DNA of 64,000 nt from Actinomycetes bacterium (GTDB lineage: Bacteria > Actinomycetota > Thermoleophilia > RBG-16-64-13): the NCBI GenBank assembly GCA_024637095.1, contig JAGXFV010000034.1, positions 163,427 to 227,426 of the forward strand. The letters are read 5' to 3'. Shown one piece after another: positions 25,235 to 35,806 of the stretch (its first letter is position 1; each line of letters starts with the position of its first letter). The notes under the pieces were generated by a model, which did no database searches, had not been told where the DNA came from, and saw only the letters and a list, made by a program, of their open reading frames with translations. The position numbers and the translations under genes were made by a program.

Positions 25235-28200
25235 TCAGGAAGGGGCAAACCCCCGCCGCAAGGTGTTCTCGGTGATGGTCCGCGGCTCCAGGAACTGCCG
25301 CAGGTAGTCCGGCCCTCCGGCCTTGGAGCCCACGCCGCTCAGCTTGAATCCGCCAAACGGCTGTCTCCCGACAACGGCGCCGGTAATGCCGCGGTTGATG
25401 TAGAGGTTGCCCACCCGGAATTCGCGGTAGGCGAGTTCTATGTGTTCCGGGCTGCGCGAATAGAGCCCCCCGGTCAAGGCGTAGTCGGAGTCGACCGCCA
25501 TCTCGATCGCCTGGTGAAAGTTCTGCGCCCGGAAGACGGAGAGAACCGGTCCAAAGATCTCCTCGCGGGCGATGATGCCGTCCCGGGGAACGTCGACGAA
25601 GACGTGGGGACCGACGAAATGGCCTCCGGCAGGAGCCGGAGCGGCCAGGACCAAGCGGGCCTCTTTTCGCCCCTGCGCGATGTAGCCGTGGATCTTGGCA
25701 AGCGCCTCTCGGTTGATCACCGGACCCACTTTCACCGCTGGGTCGCGCGGATCCCCGATTTTCAGACTGGCGGCCGCCTCCAGCAGCCGCGAGACGAAGG
25801 GCTCGTAAGCCTTGCCGATCACGATCGTCCGGCTGCAGGCGGAGCACTTCTGGCCGCTGTAGAAGAAGGCCGACGCCAGCGTGCCTTCGACGGCCACGTC
25901 CAGGTCCGCATCCTCATCCACGATGACCGCGTTCTTGCCTCCGAGTTCCGCGATCACGCGCTTGATCGAGCTCTGGCCGGAGCGAACGCGAGCGGCCTGG
26001 GAGAGGATCTCGAGGCCCGCGCTCCGGCTGCCGGTGAAGGCGATTACCTCTATTTGAGGATGCTTGACCAGATGGGCCCCGACCGAGGATCCCGGCCCGG
26101 GCAGGAAGGCAAGCACACCCTCGGGAAGCCCGGCCTCGCGGAAAGCACGAAAGAGTTCCCAAGCGATCAGGGACGTGGGGTTGGCCGGCTTCATGATGAC
26201 CGGGTTTCCGGCCACCAGCGCGGCGCTGGTCATCCCCGCCAGGATGGCGAGCGGGAAGTTCCAGGGGGCGATGACGGCGGCGGGCCCGCGCGGCTCATAG
26301 AGGTAGAAGTCCCACTCGCCGGGGACGTCGTGCAGCGCCCGGGGCTCAGCCAGCCGCAGCATTTCCCGGCCGTAGTACTCTAGGAAGTCGATGCCTTCGG
26401 TGACGTCCGCGTCGGCTTCCCGCCAGGGCTTGCCCGCTTCGAGAATCTCGAGCGCAGACAGGTGAAAGCGGCGCTCCCGCATGATCTTTGCGGCCCGGAA
26501 GAGCACGCCCGCGCGTTCCTGGGGTGAGGTGGCGCGCCACTCGGAGAAGCGTCGCCGGGCCTCTTCGACAGCATCATCCGCATCTTCGACCGAGGCGCTC
26601 CCGACCGAGCCCAGCGATTTCGTGGGCTCCGCGGGGTTGTGGGAGTGGATCAGCGCTTCAGTCTGCCGCTCCTTGCCCGCGATCATCAGTGGATGGTGCT
26701 TCGGGGGAAGCTTCGCCCAGCGCTCGAGGGCCTTCTGCATTTCGCGGCGGTTCGCCTCGACCGCGAAATCCGCGTGTGGAGTGTTGACGAAGGGGCCGGG
26801 AGAAGGCGCATCGCTTGCCGCGACCTGTGGCCGCCGCACTACCTCAGTCCTCTCGACCGCCTCAGCCCTCTCCTTGGCTTCAGACTCGGCCCGCGGGGAG
26901 GCCAATGGCGTCCGGCGTTCCCGCGGGGAGGCCAGTAGCGCCCGGCGTTCTTTGTGTTCGACCAAGGACTGCCGGAGGAACGAGTCGTTGGAGGTGTTCT
27001 CGAGCAGGCGCCGAACGAGGTAGGCCATGCCCGGAACCACCTCTCCAACGGGCACGTACTCGCGCAGACGGTAGCCGCGTGCCACCACGGCCTCCTTGAC
27101 CGGCTCGGCCATGCCGTGCAGCATTTGGATCTCGACCGCATCGCGGGGAACGCGCCCCTCTTCGACCCAGGCCATGGCGTGGGCAAGGCTGCGCACGTTG
27201 TGGCTGGCGATGGCCGGATGGAGTTCCTGCCAATGCTCCATCAGAAAGTCGGTCAGCTCCTCGAAGCGGGCGTCGGTGGCCCGCTTCTCGGTGAAGACCG
27301 GCACCGGCCAGTGCTCCTGGGCGGCGATGACGGTTTCGTAGTCCCAGTAGGCGCCCTTCACCAACCGGACGGTGATCGGGGTTCCTCGGCGCCGTACATA
27401 GGCGAGCAGATCTTCGAGATGCTGTCTGGAGTCCCGCAGGTAGGCCTGGATGACGATGCCCGCTGAGGGATAGCTGCGAAAGTCCGGTTCCAGCAGCAGA
27501 TGTTGAAAGATTGCCTCGGTGAGGTCGCGGTAGGCGAATTGTTCCAGATCCAGGTTGAGGAAGGCGCCGGATGCGGTCGCTCGGTGAAATATGGGCCGCA
27601 GGGCTTCGATCACCGCTCGCCGGGAGCCGTCGAAGTCGGCGGGATCCAGTTGAGAATAGAGAGCGGTCGCCTTCAGTGAGAGGTTCAGCCGGGGGATTTC
27701 GCCCCAGGGGGAGCGGTCGAGGATCGGGCGGACCGGCCAGTCGGCCACGCGTCGCGCGAGCTCTTCCAAGAGATCCAGATAGCGGTCCTGATACCGGCGG
27801 GCCTCGACCTCGCTGAGAGTGGCTTCGCCGAGGACGTCCAGAGTGAAGCTCATGCCCCGCCGACGCAGGTCTTCTAAGGTGGGCCAGGCGGCTTCTGCAT
27901 CGCGTCCGGCGATGAACCTCCCCGCCATGGAACGCACCTGTCCGCTTACTATCCCGGCCGCGGCGCCGGAAAGCGGGCTTCCCGGCCGGGAGAGGCGCCG
28001 CGCCCAGCCCGGGGGAAAACCCCCACCATCGGCAGGGAAGTACTGTTGGACGTGCTCGGCCACCGCATTGCGGTCGGCAAGGGTGGGAAACACGTCCACG
28101 AAGCGGAAGAGACGGACCTTGAAGTCCTCGTCCGCCATGGCGTGCTCGAGCAGGCGCTCGCGCCACCCTTCGGGGCGCCAAAGCGGCGGGCGCCGGTCCC

Positions 28201-28261
28201 GCAGTGAGTCGAACAACTCCTGCCCGATCCGCTGTGTCGCCTTCTCCAGCCTCTCCACCAT
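25235..28261 (-). CDS. putA: Bifunctional proline dehydrogenase / glutamate semialdehyde dehydrogenase
   Basis: PutA oxidises proline to glutamate in two steps. The N-terminal half (about residues 80-430) is the FAD-dependent proline dehydrogenase barrel, with RLVKGAYWDYE and the later YVPVGEVVPGMAYLVRRLLEN. The C-terminal half (about 530-1000) is an aldehyde dehydrogenase with APWNFPLA, catalytic Glu772 (AELGGKN) and catalytic Cys806 (GQKCSAC). There is no N-terminal DNA-binding domain, so it is not a self-repressing PutA. The linker holds a 10-residue tandem repeat. The start ATG 28261 has only a weak Shine-Dalgarno. Confidence 0.94.
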   Translation of the reverse strand: MVERLEKATQRIGQELFDSLRDRRPPLWRPEGWRERLLEHAMADEDFKVRLFRFVDVFPTLADRNAVAEHVQQYFPADGGGFPPGWARRLSRPGSPLSGAAAGIVSGQVRSMAGRFIAGRDAEAAWPTLEDLRRRGMSFTLDVLGEATLSEVEARRYQDRYLDLLEELARRVADWPVRPILDRSPWGEIPRLNLSLKATALYSQLDPADFDGSRRAVIEALRPIFHRATASGAFLNLDLEQFAYRDLTEAIFQHLLLEPDFRSYPSAGIVIQAYLRDSRQHLEDLLAYVRRRGTPITVRLVKGAYWDYETVIAAQEHWPVPVFTEKRATDARFEELTDFLMEHWQELHPAIASHNVRSLAHAMAWVEEGRVPRDAVEIQMLHGMAEPVKEAVVARGYRLREYVPVGEVVPGMAYLVRRLLENTSNDSFLRQSLVEHKERRALLASPRERRTPLASPRAESEAKERAEAVERTEVVRRPQVAASDAPSPGPFVNTPHADFAVEANRREMQKALERWAKLPPKHHPLMIAGKERQTEALIHSHNPAEPTKSLGSVGSASVEDADDAVEEARRRFSEWRATSPQERAGVLFRAAKIMRERRFHLSALEILEAGKPWREADADVTEGIDFLEYYGREMLRLAEPRALHDVPGEWDFYLYEPRGPAAVIAPWNFPLAILAGMTSAALVAGNPVIMKPANPTSLIAWELFRAFREAGLPEGVLAFLPGPGSSVGAHLVKHPQIEVIAFTGSRSAGLEILSQAARVRSGQSSIKRVIAELGGKNAVIVDEDADLDVAVEGTLASAFFYSGQKCSACSRTIVIGKAYEPFVSRLLEAAASLKIGDPRDPAVKVGPVINREALAKIHGYIAQGRKEARLVLAAPAPAGGHFVGPHVFVDVPRDGIIAREEIFGPVLSVFRAQNFHQAIEMAVDSDYALTGGLYSRSPEHIELAYREFRVGNLYINRGITGAVVGRQPFGGFKLSGVGSKAGGPDYLRQFLEPRTITENTLRRGFAPS
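26891..26950. repeat. 30-bp tandem duplication in the putA linker
   Basis: Two 30-bp units, 26891-26920 and 26921-26950, differ at only a few positions. On the minus strand they encode ERRALLASPR and ERRTPLASPR (residues 438-457), between the two catalytic domains. Being a multiple of three, the duplication keeps the frame. It looks like a recent slippage or duplication event in an unconstrained linker. Confidence 0.8.
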
Positions 28262-28349
28262 TCTAAAAATCTTCCCGGTGAAGGCATTGCCGGAAACGGT
28301 CGACGAGGGCGCGGCCGGGAACGGAGCCTAGATTTCGATTGGGGAAGCG

Positions 28350-29120
28350 ATGGGCCCGCCGGGTATGGTGGAGGCCATGATGGATGATGGGCGCATCACG
28401 ACTTCTAGAGAGACCCCGCGTGGGCCCTTCGGGCCTTGGGTACCCGGGAGGAGTCATCTTCTGACCGGCGATACGCGGCCGATAGCTTTCTTCGACCTCG
28501 ACGGGACCCTCGTCGTCGGTCAGACGCAAAAGATGCTGGTGGCCTTCATGCGCGCACGCGGCCTGGTGCCGGGCTGGTTTCTGGCGGGCACGGCGCTCTG
28601 GTTCTTGGGTTACAAGCTGGGTCTCGTGGCACCCAATGACCAGGCCCGAAAACGGGGAGCCGTCTTGTTCGCGGGGCGAACGGTGGAGGAGGTTAGCGAC
28701 CTGATGGCGGATTTCTTCGAGGAAAGGCTGGCTCCACGGCTCTTCCCACCGGTTCTCGCCGAGCTCGGGCGCCACCTGGGCGCCGATCGGCGGGTGGTCC
28801 TGCTTTCGGCGGCCTTCGCGCCCCTGGTCGAGGTGTCCGCGCGAAGGCTCGGGGTGCGTGAGTTCGTGGCGACCGACCTCGAGGTCGCGGCAGGGCGTTT
28901 CACGGGGCGGGTGCTGGGCTCACCGGTCTATGGGGGGGAGAAGGCGGCGGTGGCGGCCAACCTGTTGGGCGAGGCGGGGAGAACGGAGCTGTGCTATGCC
29001 TACGCCGATCACGACACGGATCTGGAACTCCTCCGCCTCGTCGGGGAGCCGGTGGCGGTGCGGCCTCGGCCTGGACTGAGGCGGGTGGCCATGGATAAGG
29101 GCTGGCGCATTCTGGAGTAG
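28350..29120 (+). CDS. HAD-superfamily (subclass IB) phosphatase
   Basis: A haloacid dehalogenase-type phosphatase resembling SerB and related HAD-IB enzymes. The nucleophile motif FFDLDGTLV is near residue 47, motif II is VVLLSAAF and motif IV is AYADHDTDLELL. A helical cap lies between motifs I and II. The substrate cannot be predicted. Starts at 28350, 28368, 28377 and 28380 are all possible; GGAGG just before 28380 favours a start near there. It diverges from putA by 88 bp and ends 101 bp before tkt. Confidence 0.8.
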   Translation: MGPPGMVEAMMDDGRITTSRETPRGPFGPWVPGRSHLLTGDTRPIAFFDLDGTLVVGQTQKMLVAFMRARGLVPGWFLAGTALWFLGYKLGLVAPNDQARKRGAVLFAGRTVEEVSDLMADFFEERLAPRLFPPVLAELGRHLGADRRVVLLSAAFAPLVEVSARRLGVREFVATDLEVAAGRFTGRVLGSPVYGGEKAAVAANLLGEAGRTELCYAYADHDTDLELLRLVGEPVAVRPRPGLRRVAMDKGWRILE

Positions 29121-29221
29121 AGGGGGCGCCGAATGGGTGAGCAAGATGCGGGGAGTACCGAACTTGCGCGTTGGGAAGGTTTGACAGGTACCGCGACAAT
29201 GGTTTCAGGACGGAGAGATAA

Positions 29222-31237
29222 GTGACCAGTCTCGAGAATATGAGTATCGACGAGAAGGCGATCAACACCATCCGCATGCTTGCGGTGGACGCTGTGGAAA
29301 AGGCCAACTCGGGGCACCCGGGAATGCCCATGGGGACGGCCCCGATTGGCCACCTGCTCTGGTCGAGCTATCTGAAGTTCGATCCGGGGTCGACCGATTG
29401 GCCGGATCGCGACCGTTTCGTCCTCAGCGCCGGGCACGGATCCATGTTGCTGTATTCCATGCTCCATCTGACCGGGTACGACATCAAACTCGAGGACCTG
29501 CAGCAGTTTCGGCAGTGGGAGAGCAAGACCCCTGGGCATCCGGAGAACTTCATGACGCCGGGGGTCGAAGTTACCACCGGACCGCTGGGTCAGGGCTTCG
29601 CCAACGGTGTGGGCCTGGCGATGGCCGAGAGTTGGTTGGCGGCCACCTTCAACCGGCCGGGGCACGAGATCGTGGACCACCGGGTGTACGGGATCGTCAG
29701 CGACGGCGACCTCATGGAAGGCATTTCGCACGAGGCCGCCTCGCTCGCCGGGCACCTGCAGTTGGGCAAGCTGACCTATCTCTATGACAGCAACAAGATC
29801 TCGATCGATGGCTCGACCGAGCAAACCTTCACCGAGGACGTATCAAGGCGCTTCGAGGCCTACGCCTGGCACGTGCAGAAGGTGGAGGACGGGAACGACC
29901 TGCAGGCGTTGCGCGAGGCCCTTGACCAGGCCAAGTCGGTGACGGACCGGCCCTCTCTGATTGTGGTCCGCACTCACATCGGATACGGCAGTCCCGCGAA
30001 GCAGGACACCGCCGCCGCCCACGGCGCTCCTCTCGGTGGCGACGAGGTGAAGGCGACAAAGCAGCGCTTGGGTTGGCCCGAGGATGAGACCTTCCTGGTT
30101 CCCGACGGGGTGCGGGAATTCTACGCGGTGGCGGCCGAGCGCGGCCGGCGGGCGCGCTCGGACTGGGAGAAGCGTTTCTCGGCCTACCGGGAGGAGAATC
30201 CCGGCCTGGCGGAGTTGTGGGAGCACGCGCAGGAGCGCCGGCTCCCCGCGGGTTGGGAAGAATCGCTGCCCGAGTTCTCCCCCGGGGACGGGGGAATGGC
30301 GAGTCGGCAGGCCTCCGCCAAGGTGCTGAACGCCATCGCCGAGAAGATCCCCTTCCTCCTGGGCGGCTCGGCCGACCTCGCCGCCTCGAACAACACCTAC
30401 CTCAAGGGAATGGCCGACTTCCAGCCCGGCTCCTACGAGGGCCGCAATATCTATTTCGGGGTACGCGAACATGCCATGGGTGCGATCTGTAACGGCATGG
30501 CTCTGCACGGCGGCGTCATTCCTTACGGAGCGACCTTCCTCATCTTCTCCGATTACATGCGTCCCGCGATCAGGCTGGCAGCCCTCTCCCGGGCCGGATC
30601 GATCTTCGTCTTCACCCACGACAGCGTGGGCCTGGGCGAGGACGGGCCCACTCACCAGCCCATCGAGCAGCTGGCTTCGCTGCGGGCCATGCCCCGCATG
30701 GTCCTGCTGCGGCCGGCGGACGCTGCGGAGACGGCGATGGCTTGGAAGGTGGCGTTGGAAAGGCGTGATGGGCCGGTCTTGCTCGTGCTGACCCGGCAGA
30801 AGCTTCCCACGCTCGACCGGGCCACCTATGCGCCGGCGGAGGGCCTGCTGAAGGGCGGTTACGTGCTGGCCGACAGCCCCACGGGAACGCTGGATGTCAT
30901 CCTCATCGGCACGGGCTCCGAGGTCCATGTCGCCCTCGAGGCGAGGGCTCAGCTCGAGGCGGAAGGCATCGGCGCGCGCGTCGTCTCACTTCCCAGTTGG
31001 GAGCTATTCTCCGAGCAGGAGCAGAAGTACCGCGACGAGGTGCTGCCGCCCGGCACGGGGGCGCGCGTTGCCGTGGAAGCGGCCTCGCCCTTTGGCTGGG
31101 AGCGCTGGGTGGGGGAGCGCGGAGCCATCGTCGGCATCGACCGGTTCGGCTCCTCGGCTCCCGGTGGGCTCGTCTTGAGCAAGTTGGGTATAACCCCAGA
31201 ACACGTCGTGGAAGCCGCCCGCTCCGCTGTCAGTTAG
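29222..31237 (+). CDS. tkt: Transketolase
   Basis: Transketolase transfers two-carbon units in the pentose phosphate pathway using thiamine diphosphate. The motifs [31 protein letters not shown] (ThDP/Mg) and [15 protein letters not shown] are clear. The length of 671 aa is normal. GTG 29222 has GGAGAG eight bases upstream; ATG 29240 is an in-frame alternative. It opens the operon tkt-rpiB-tal-zwf-opcA-pgl. A possible promoter is TTGGGA (29171) with GACAAT (29195), 18 bp apart. Confidence 0.95.
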   Translation: MTSLENMSIDEKAINTIRMLAVDAVEKANSGHPGMPMGTAPIGHLLWSSYLKFDPGSTDWPDRDRFVLSAGHGSMLLYSMLHLTGYDIKLEDLQQFRQWESKTPGHPENFMTPGVEVTTGPLGQGFANGVGLAMAESWLAATFNRPGHEIVDHRVYGIVSDGDLMEGISHEAASLAGHLQLGKLTYLYDSNKISIDGSTEQTFTEDVSRRFEAYAWHVQKVEDGNDLQALREALDQAKSVTDRPSLIVVRTHIGYGSPAKQDTAAAHGAPLGGDEVKATKQRLGWPEDETFLVPDGVREFYAVAAERGRRARSDWEKRFSAYREENPGLAELWEHAQERRLPAGWEESLPEFSPGDGGMASRQASAKVLNAIAEKIPFLLGGSADLAASNNTYLKGMADFQPGSYEGRNIYFGVREHAMGAICNGMALHGGVIPYGATFLIFSDYMRPAIRLAALSRAGSIFVFTHDSVGLGEDGPTHQPIEQLASLRAMPRMVLLRPADAAETAMAWKVALERRDGPVLLVLTRQKLPTLDRATYAPAEGLLKGGYVLADSPTGTLDVILIGTGSEVHVALEARAQLEAEGIGARVVSLPSWELFSEQEQKYRDEVLPPGTGARVAVEAASPFGWERWVGERGAIVGIDRFGSSAPGGLVLSKLGITPEHVVEAARSAVS

Positions 31238-31267
31238 AGTGGGCGCGACGGCGGGAAAGGAGCGGCG

Positions 31268-31729
31268 ATGAGGGTCGCGCTCGGAGCCGATCACGGGGGG
31301 TTCCACCTAAAGCAGCTTATCGCGGAGTACCTCACGGACAAGGGGCACCAGGTTTCTGACCTGGGTGCGTTCGACGACCTTCCCAGCGACTATCCGGATT
31401 ACGCCTACGCGGTAGCGCGCGCGCTCACCGAAAAACGCGTCGAGCGCGGCATAGTCATTTGCGGCAGCGGCGTGGGGGCATGCGTAGCGGCCAACAAGGT
31501 TCCCGGGATCCGCGCGGCACTTATGCAGGATAGCTACTCGGCGCACCAGGGCGTGGAGCACGACGATGTCAACGTGCTCTGCCTGGGGGCCCGGGTGATC
31601 GGGCCGGAGCTGGCAAAGGAACTGGTCAGCATCTTCCTGGGAGCCCGTTTTTCCGGGGAGGGGCGGCACGTCCGCCGTCTCGAGAAGGTGAAAGAGATCG
31701 AACAGGAATACCTCAAGGTACGGGAGTGA
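31268..31729 (+). CDS. rpiB: Ribose-5-phosphate isomerase B
   Basis: RpiB interconverts ribose 5-phosphate and ribulose 5-phosphate. The RpiB/LacAB signature is present: GADHGGFHLK at the start, the motif GIVICGSGVGACVAANKVPGIR (in two parts), and DDVNVLCLGARVIG. The catalytic cysteine region CGSGVG is intact. The length is 153 aa. A GGAGCG lies upstream of ATG 31268. It sits between tkt and tal in the pentose phosphate operon. Confidence 0.94.
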   Translation: MRVALGADHGGFHLKQLIAEYLTDKGHQVSDLGAFDDLPSDYPDYAYAVARALTEKRVERGIVICGSGVGACVAANKVPGIRAALMQDSYSAHQGVEHDDVNVLCLGARVIGPELAKELVSIFLGARFSGEGRHVRRLEKVKEIEQEYLKVRE

Positions 31730-31735
31730 ATCGTT

Positions 31736-32902
31736 ATGGCGGATAACCCACTGCTGCGTCTACGCGAATTCGGACAGAGTGTGTGGTACGACAACATCGA
31801 ACGAGGCTTGCTGCTCTCTGGGGAGCTTGCCGAGATGGTGGAGAGAGACGGCGTGGTGGGGGTGACCTCGAACCCGACCATCTTCCAAAAGGCCGTGGCC
31901 GGCAGCGATCACTACGACGCCACCATCAAGGAACTCGCTCCCACTGAGATCTCGACCGACCGCATCGTCGACACCATTATCGTGCAGGACATAAGCATGG
32001 CGGCCGACGTGCTCAAGCCGGTGTTCGACCAGACAGACAGCCTTGACGGCTGGGTTAGCATAGAGGTGCCGGCCTCGATGGCCTTCGATGCCGAGAAGAC
32101 CCTGCTGGAAGTGGAGCGCCTGCGCTCGCTGGTGGACCGGCCTAACGCGCTGGTGAAGATCCCGGCAACCGCCGAGGGAGTCGATGCCATCCGGCGCTCG
32201 ATCGCGCGGGGATACAGCATCAACGTCACCCTGATCTTCTCGATCGATCGCTATCGTGAGGTGATGGAAGCCTATCTGGCCGGTCTCGAGGAGCTCATCG
32301 AGCGAAGGGAAGCCGGCGAGAACCTGCCGGAACCGGCCTCGGTGCGCAGCGTGGCCAGCTTCTTCGTCAGCCGGGTGGACACCAAGGTCGACAAGCGGCT
32401 GGACGAGCAGCTGGCCCAAACCGAGGACGAGGAACGGCGCCGCCATCTGCAGTCCCTCAAGGGGCAGGCCGCGGTTGACAACGCCAGACTGGCCTACAGG
32501 GCCTTCCAGGATACCTTCTCCGGAGAGCGCTGGGAGCGCCTGGCCGCCGCCGGAGCCCGGGTGCAACGCCCGCTCTGGGCCAGCACCAGCACCAAGAACC
32601 CGGATTACCGCGACGTGCTCTACGTGGAGGAGCTGATCGGTTCGGATACGGTCAACACCATGCCGCAGAACACCCTCGAGGCCTTCCGCGAACACGGTGA
32701 GCTGCGCGGGAACACGGTGCTGGAAGACGTAGGCGAGGCGGGGTCGCGATTAAAGGCGCTCGCCGAGGCGGGCGTGGATATGGCCAAGGTGACGGCGGAG
32801 CTGGAGGTCGAGGGGGTGAAAGCCTTCGCCGACTCTCACGACGAGATGTACCGCGCGGTCGAGGGAAAGCGGCGACAACTGGCGGAGGCCACGGCCCGAT
32901 AG
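31736..32902 (+). CDS. tal: Transaldolase
   Basis: Transaldolase exchanges three-carbon units between sugar phosphates. The early motif [12 protein letters not shown] and the Schiff-base Lys141 in [10 protein letters not shown] are clear, with INVTLIFS after it and WASTSTKNP later. The length of 388 aa fits the long transaldolase form common in Actinomycetota and Cyanobacteria (TalB-like subtype with C-terminal extension). It follows rpiB by 6 bp and precedes zwf by 13 bp. Confidence 0.94.
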   Translation: MADNPLLRLREFGQSVWYDNIERGLLLSGELAEMVERDGVVGVTSNPTIFQKAVAGSDHYDATIKELAPTEISTDRIVDTIIVQDISMAADVLKPVFDQTDSLDGWVSIEVPASMAFDAEKTLLEVERLRSLVDRPNALVKIPATAEGVDAIRRSIARGYSINVTLIFSIDRYREVMEAYLAGLEELIERREAGENLPEPASVRSVASFFVSRVDTKVDKRLDEQLAQTEDEERRRHLQSLKGQAAVDNARLAYRAFQDTFSGERWERLAAAGARVQRPLWASTSTKNPDYRDVLYVEELIGSDTVNTMPQNTLEAFREHGELRGNTVLEDVGEAGSRLKALAEAGVDMAKVTAELEVEGVKAFADSHDEMYRAVEGKRRQLAEATAR

Positions 32903-32915
32903 ATCGGGGGATTTG

Positions 32916-34457
32916 ATGGAGAGAGGGCTCCTCAACGAGAACCCGTTGCGGGCCGGATTGACGACGCGGAGGACGCCTCCCGCCGCGGTGATGGTCATCT
33001 TCGGCGCATCCGGCGACCTCGCGCAACGCAAGCTGTTGCCCTCCCTCTACCGCTTATCGCGCGAGGGAGCACTCCCCGGCGGGTTCGTCGTCCTCGGCAC
33101 CGGGCGTCGGGATTGGGACGACGAGGATTTCCGGGAGGTGGTTCGCGGGTCTTTCGACGAGTTCCTGGACGAGGAGCTGACTCCGCAGGTGTGGGAGGAT
33201 TTCTCCGAGCGTCTGCACTTCGTCTCCGGGAACTTCAAGGAATCCGGCTTCTACGACGACATCCAGGCCCGGGTGCGCGGGCTGGACGAGGAACGGGTGG
33301 GCACGGGCAACGTGCTCTTCTATCTCGCGGTGCCTCCAACCGCTTTCGTGCCCATCAGCCAGGGCCTTGGTCGGGCGGGTCTTTCCGGCCGGCGCGGTCG
33401 TCGGGGCTGGGTCCGCATCGTGGTGGAAAAGCCCTTTGGCCGCGACTTGGAGTCCGCGCGCGACCTGAACGTGGAACTGAGTGAGTGGTTCCGCGAGGAT
33501 CAGATCTATCGGATGGACCACTATTTGGGCAAGGAAACCGTCCAGAACATCCTGGTTCTTCGCTTCGCGAACACGATCTTCGAGCCGGTCTGGAACCGGC
33601 AGTTCGTCGACAACGTGCAGATCACGGTGGCCGAGGAGCTGGGGGTGGAGGACCGGGCCTCTTACTACGAGGAAGCGGGCGCGCTCCGGGACATAATTCA
33701 AAACCACGCCTTTCAGTTGGTGGCTCTCGTGGGCATGGAGCCGCCGGTGGTCTACGACGCCGATCCGGTGCGCGATGAGAAGGTGCAGGTGCTGCGCGCG
33801 CTGCGCCACGTGACCGGCAATCAGGTGGCGCGCAACATCGTCCGCGGCCAGTATGCCGGCGGTTACCTTCGCGGGCATGGGGTCCCGGGGTACCGCGAAG
33901 AGTCGCAGGTAAGTCCGGAGTCCATGACGGAGACCTATGTCGCCCTTCGGCTGTTCGTCGACAGTTGGCGCTGGTCGGGGGTGCCCTTCTATCTGCGCAC
34001 CGGCAAGCGACTCCCCCGCAGGCTGACCGAGATCGCCATCGAGTTCCGCCAGCCCCCGCTCATGCTTTTTGGCGGCAAGACGGCCGAAAGCGCCGAGCCC
34101 AACATCCTTGTGATCCAGATACAGCCCGAGGAAGGGGTCACCCTGCGTTTTGCCTCCAAGGCTCCGGGCGCCGCCATTCGCGTGCACCCGGTAAGCATGG
34201 ATTTCCGCTACGGATCGGCCTTCGGCGCGCGCATCGCGGACGCCTATGAACGGCTGCTGCTGGACGCGCTCCTCGGCGATTCCACGCTCTTTACCCGGGG
34301 CGACGCGGTGGAGGCCGCGTGGAGCTTCGTAAACCCCATTCTCGAATACTGGGAGTCGGATAAGGCGGAGCCGCCTTTCCTCTACCCTGCGGGCAGCTGG
34401 GGACCGCGGGAATCCGAAGAGCTTTTGCAGAGGGACGGCAGGAGTTGGCGGATGTGA
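32916..34457 (+). CDS. zwf: Glucose-6-phosphate 1-dehydrogenase
   Basis: Zwf oxidises glucose 6-phosphate to 6-phosphogluconolactone and makes NADPH. The cofactor motif [12 protein letters not shown], the motif VVEKPFGRD and the active site RMDHYLGKE (Asp201, His202, Lys206) are present. The length is 513 aa. ATG 32916 follows a GGGGGA; a TTG one codon earlier is possible. It overlaps opcA as GTGA, and OpcA is a known partner of Zwf. Confidence 0.95.
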   Translation: MERGLLNENPLRAGLTTRRTPPAAVMVIFGASGDLAQRKLLPSLYRLSREGALPGGFVVLGTGRRDWDDEDFREVVRGSFDEFLDEELTPQVWEDFSERLHFVSGNFKESGFYDDIQARVRGLDEERVGTGNVLFYLAVPPTAFVPISQGLGRAGLSGRRGRRGWVRIVVEKPFGRDLESARDLNVELSEWFREDQIYRMDHYLGKETVQNILVLRFANTIFEPVWNRQFVDNVQITVAEELGVEDRASYYEEAGALRDIIQNHAFQLVALVGMEPPVVYDADPVRDEKVQVLRALRHVTGNQVARNIVRGQYAGGYLRGHGVPGYREESQVSPESMTETYVALRLFVDSWRWSGVPFYLRTGKRLPRRLTEIAIEFRQPPLMLFGGKTAESAEPNILVIQIQPEEGVTLRFASKAPGAAIRVHPVSMDFRYGSAFGARIADAYERLLLDALLGDSTLFTRGDAVEAAWSFVNPILEYWESDKAEPPFLYPAGSWGPRESEELLQRDGRSWRM

Positions 34458-35797
34458 GCGACGAACGGGGAAACGAGCTTCAGGCGCCTGGCGACCCGAC
34501 CGGTGACGGCGACCAGTCCGAGCTTGTCTTCGTCCTGGGGAGTTCTCGGCGCACCACCGTCGCCCACGCAGAGGAAGACCTCAACGCTCTTTGGCAGGCC
34601 ACCACGGACGAGGCCGCCGAGCGGGGTGGCTCCGGCGTGCTCCGCATCCGCGAGCACAATCTAGTTGTCTACGCGGGGGGTGAGAGTGCGGGCGAACAGA
34701 TCGGGCAGGTGGCGGCGCGACTGGCTCAGTGCCATCCGGCTCGGGTGCTGGTCGTTCTGGACGAGCCGCCCGATGGCGACGCCGCAACGGAGCTGCCCGC
34801 GTGGATAACGGCGGCCTGCTACCGCCGGCGGAAGGGAGGCAGGCAGGTCTGCTGGGAGCAGGTCACTGTCCCCGCCGGCGGAGTGGAGGCCGCCCAGACC
34901 GTGGCGGCGGTCACCCCGCTGCTGATCCCCGATCTTCCGGTAGTGCTCTGGTGGCCGGGAGAGCCGGCCGTAGGCTCGGAGCTCTTCTCCCGGCTGAGTT
35001 CTCTAGCCGATCGGCTGGTGATCGATTCTGCCGGAGTTGCCTCCCTGGGCCGCGAATGGTCGGCCTTGCGAAACGAGCTTCGTTCCAAGCAGCGCCGTTT
35101 CACCATGGAGGATCTCAGCTGGTTACGGCTGGAACCCTGGCGGGAGTTGATCGCCGAGCCGTTCGACGATCCTGCCCGGCGAGATTTCCTGGAAGAGGTG
35201 ACCGAGGTCGCGATTGGTTTTCAGAGCGAGGACGCCGGGGAGGAGCGTCTCGGCTATGTGGAGCCTCCCTCGACCGCGGTGGGCCGGGCTCTGCTCCTCG
35301 CCGGGTGGCTCTGTGCCTTGCTCGGCTGGATGCCGGAGGGCGCCGGTTGGCGCAAGGAGGGCGGCGATCTGATTTTGGGATTGCGCCGGGGTACCGACCG
35401 GCCTGCGGTGAGGTTGCGTCTGAAACCGATGATGGCGCCTCCCTGCGCGTACGGGGGCGTGGTGGAATTCAAGATGAAGGCGCCGAGCCTGATTTCGGCG
35501 AAGCAGGAGACCGGTGCGAAGGACGAAGAGGAGCCCGGTGCGAAGAAGGAAGAGGAGCGGTGCTTGGTTATCAATCGCGAAGGCGAGACCTGCGTATGCG
35601 CCGCCTGGTTCTGGGCGGGGCACCGGCAGAATTTGGTGCGTACCCTTGAGATCCCAATGCCCACTGAGGATCAGTTGCTCTGCGACATACTGGGCAGGGG
35701 CGTGCGCGACGAAGTCTACGAACGGGCCTTCTCGATCGCGACCGATCTGGCTGTGTTTCCCGGAAACGAGCTTCTCTCTCAAGCAGACCAGAACTAG
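34454..35797 (+). CDS. opcA: OpcA, glucose-6-phosphate dehydrogenase assembly protein
   Basis: OpcA is an allosteric or assembly partner of Zwf in Cyanobacteria and Actinomycetota. The family segment with WWPGEP after [10 protein letters not shown] is present, and the gene is coupled to zwf through a GTGA overlap. GTG 34454 has AGGAG about nine bases upstream. Near residues 350-375 there is an acidic/basic insertion with a short tandem repeat ([16 protein letters not shown]). The length is 447 aa. Its pairing with zwf is one of the reasons to suspect an actinobacterial host. Confidence 0.85.
   Translation: MSDERGNELQAPGDPTGDGDQSELVFVLGSSRRTTVAHAEEDLNALWQATTDEAAERGGSGVLRIREHNLVVYAGGESAGEQIGQVAARLAQCHPARVLVVLDEPPDGDAATELPAWITAACYRRRKGGRQVCWEQVTVPAGGVEAAQTVAAVTPLLIPDLPVVLWWPGEPAVGSELFSRLSSLADRLVIDSAGVASLGREWSALRNELRSKQRRFTMEDLSWLRLEPWRELIAEPFDDPARRDFLEEVTEVAIGFQSEDAGEERLGYVEPPSTAVGRALLLAGWLCALLGWMPEGAGWRKEGGDLILGLRRGTDRPAVRLRLKPMMAPPCAYGGVVEFKMKAPSLISAKQETGAKDEEEPGAKKEEERCLVINREGETCVCAAWFWAGHRQNLVRTLEIPMPTEDQLLCDILGRGVRDEVYERAFSIATDLAVFPGNELLSQADQN
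35511..35557. repeat. 24-bp tandem duplication inside opcA
   Basis: Two copies, 35511-35533 and 35535-35557, are offset by 24 bp and nearly identical. They encode GAKDEEEP and GAKKEEER. The period keeps the frame. The segment interrupts the C-terminal domain of OpcA between two conserved-looking parts, so it is probably a surface loop expanded by slippage. Confidence 0.65.
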
Positions 35798-35806
35798 GAG
35801 CGCTGC

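Noticed and set aside
28256..28266. TAGAAT on the minus strand touching the putA start codon
   Set aside because: It overlaps the ATG, so transcription would start inside the gene; there is no TGn and no -35. Likely chance.
29181..29186. A perfect TTGACA before tkt
   Set aside because: No acceptable -10 hexamer lies 16-18 bp after it; the pair TTGGGA/GACAAT nearby fits better, so the TTGACA was not annotated as a promoter.
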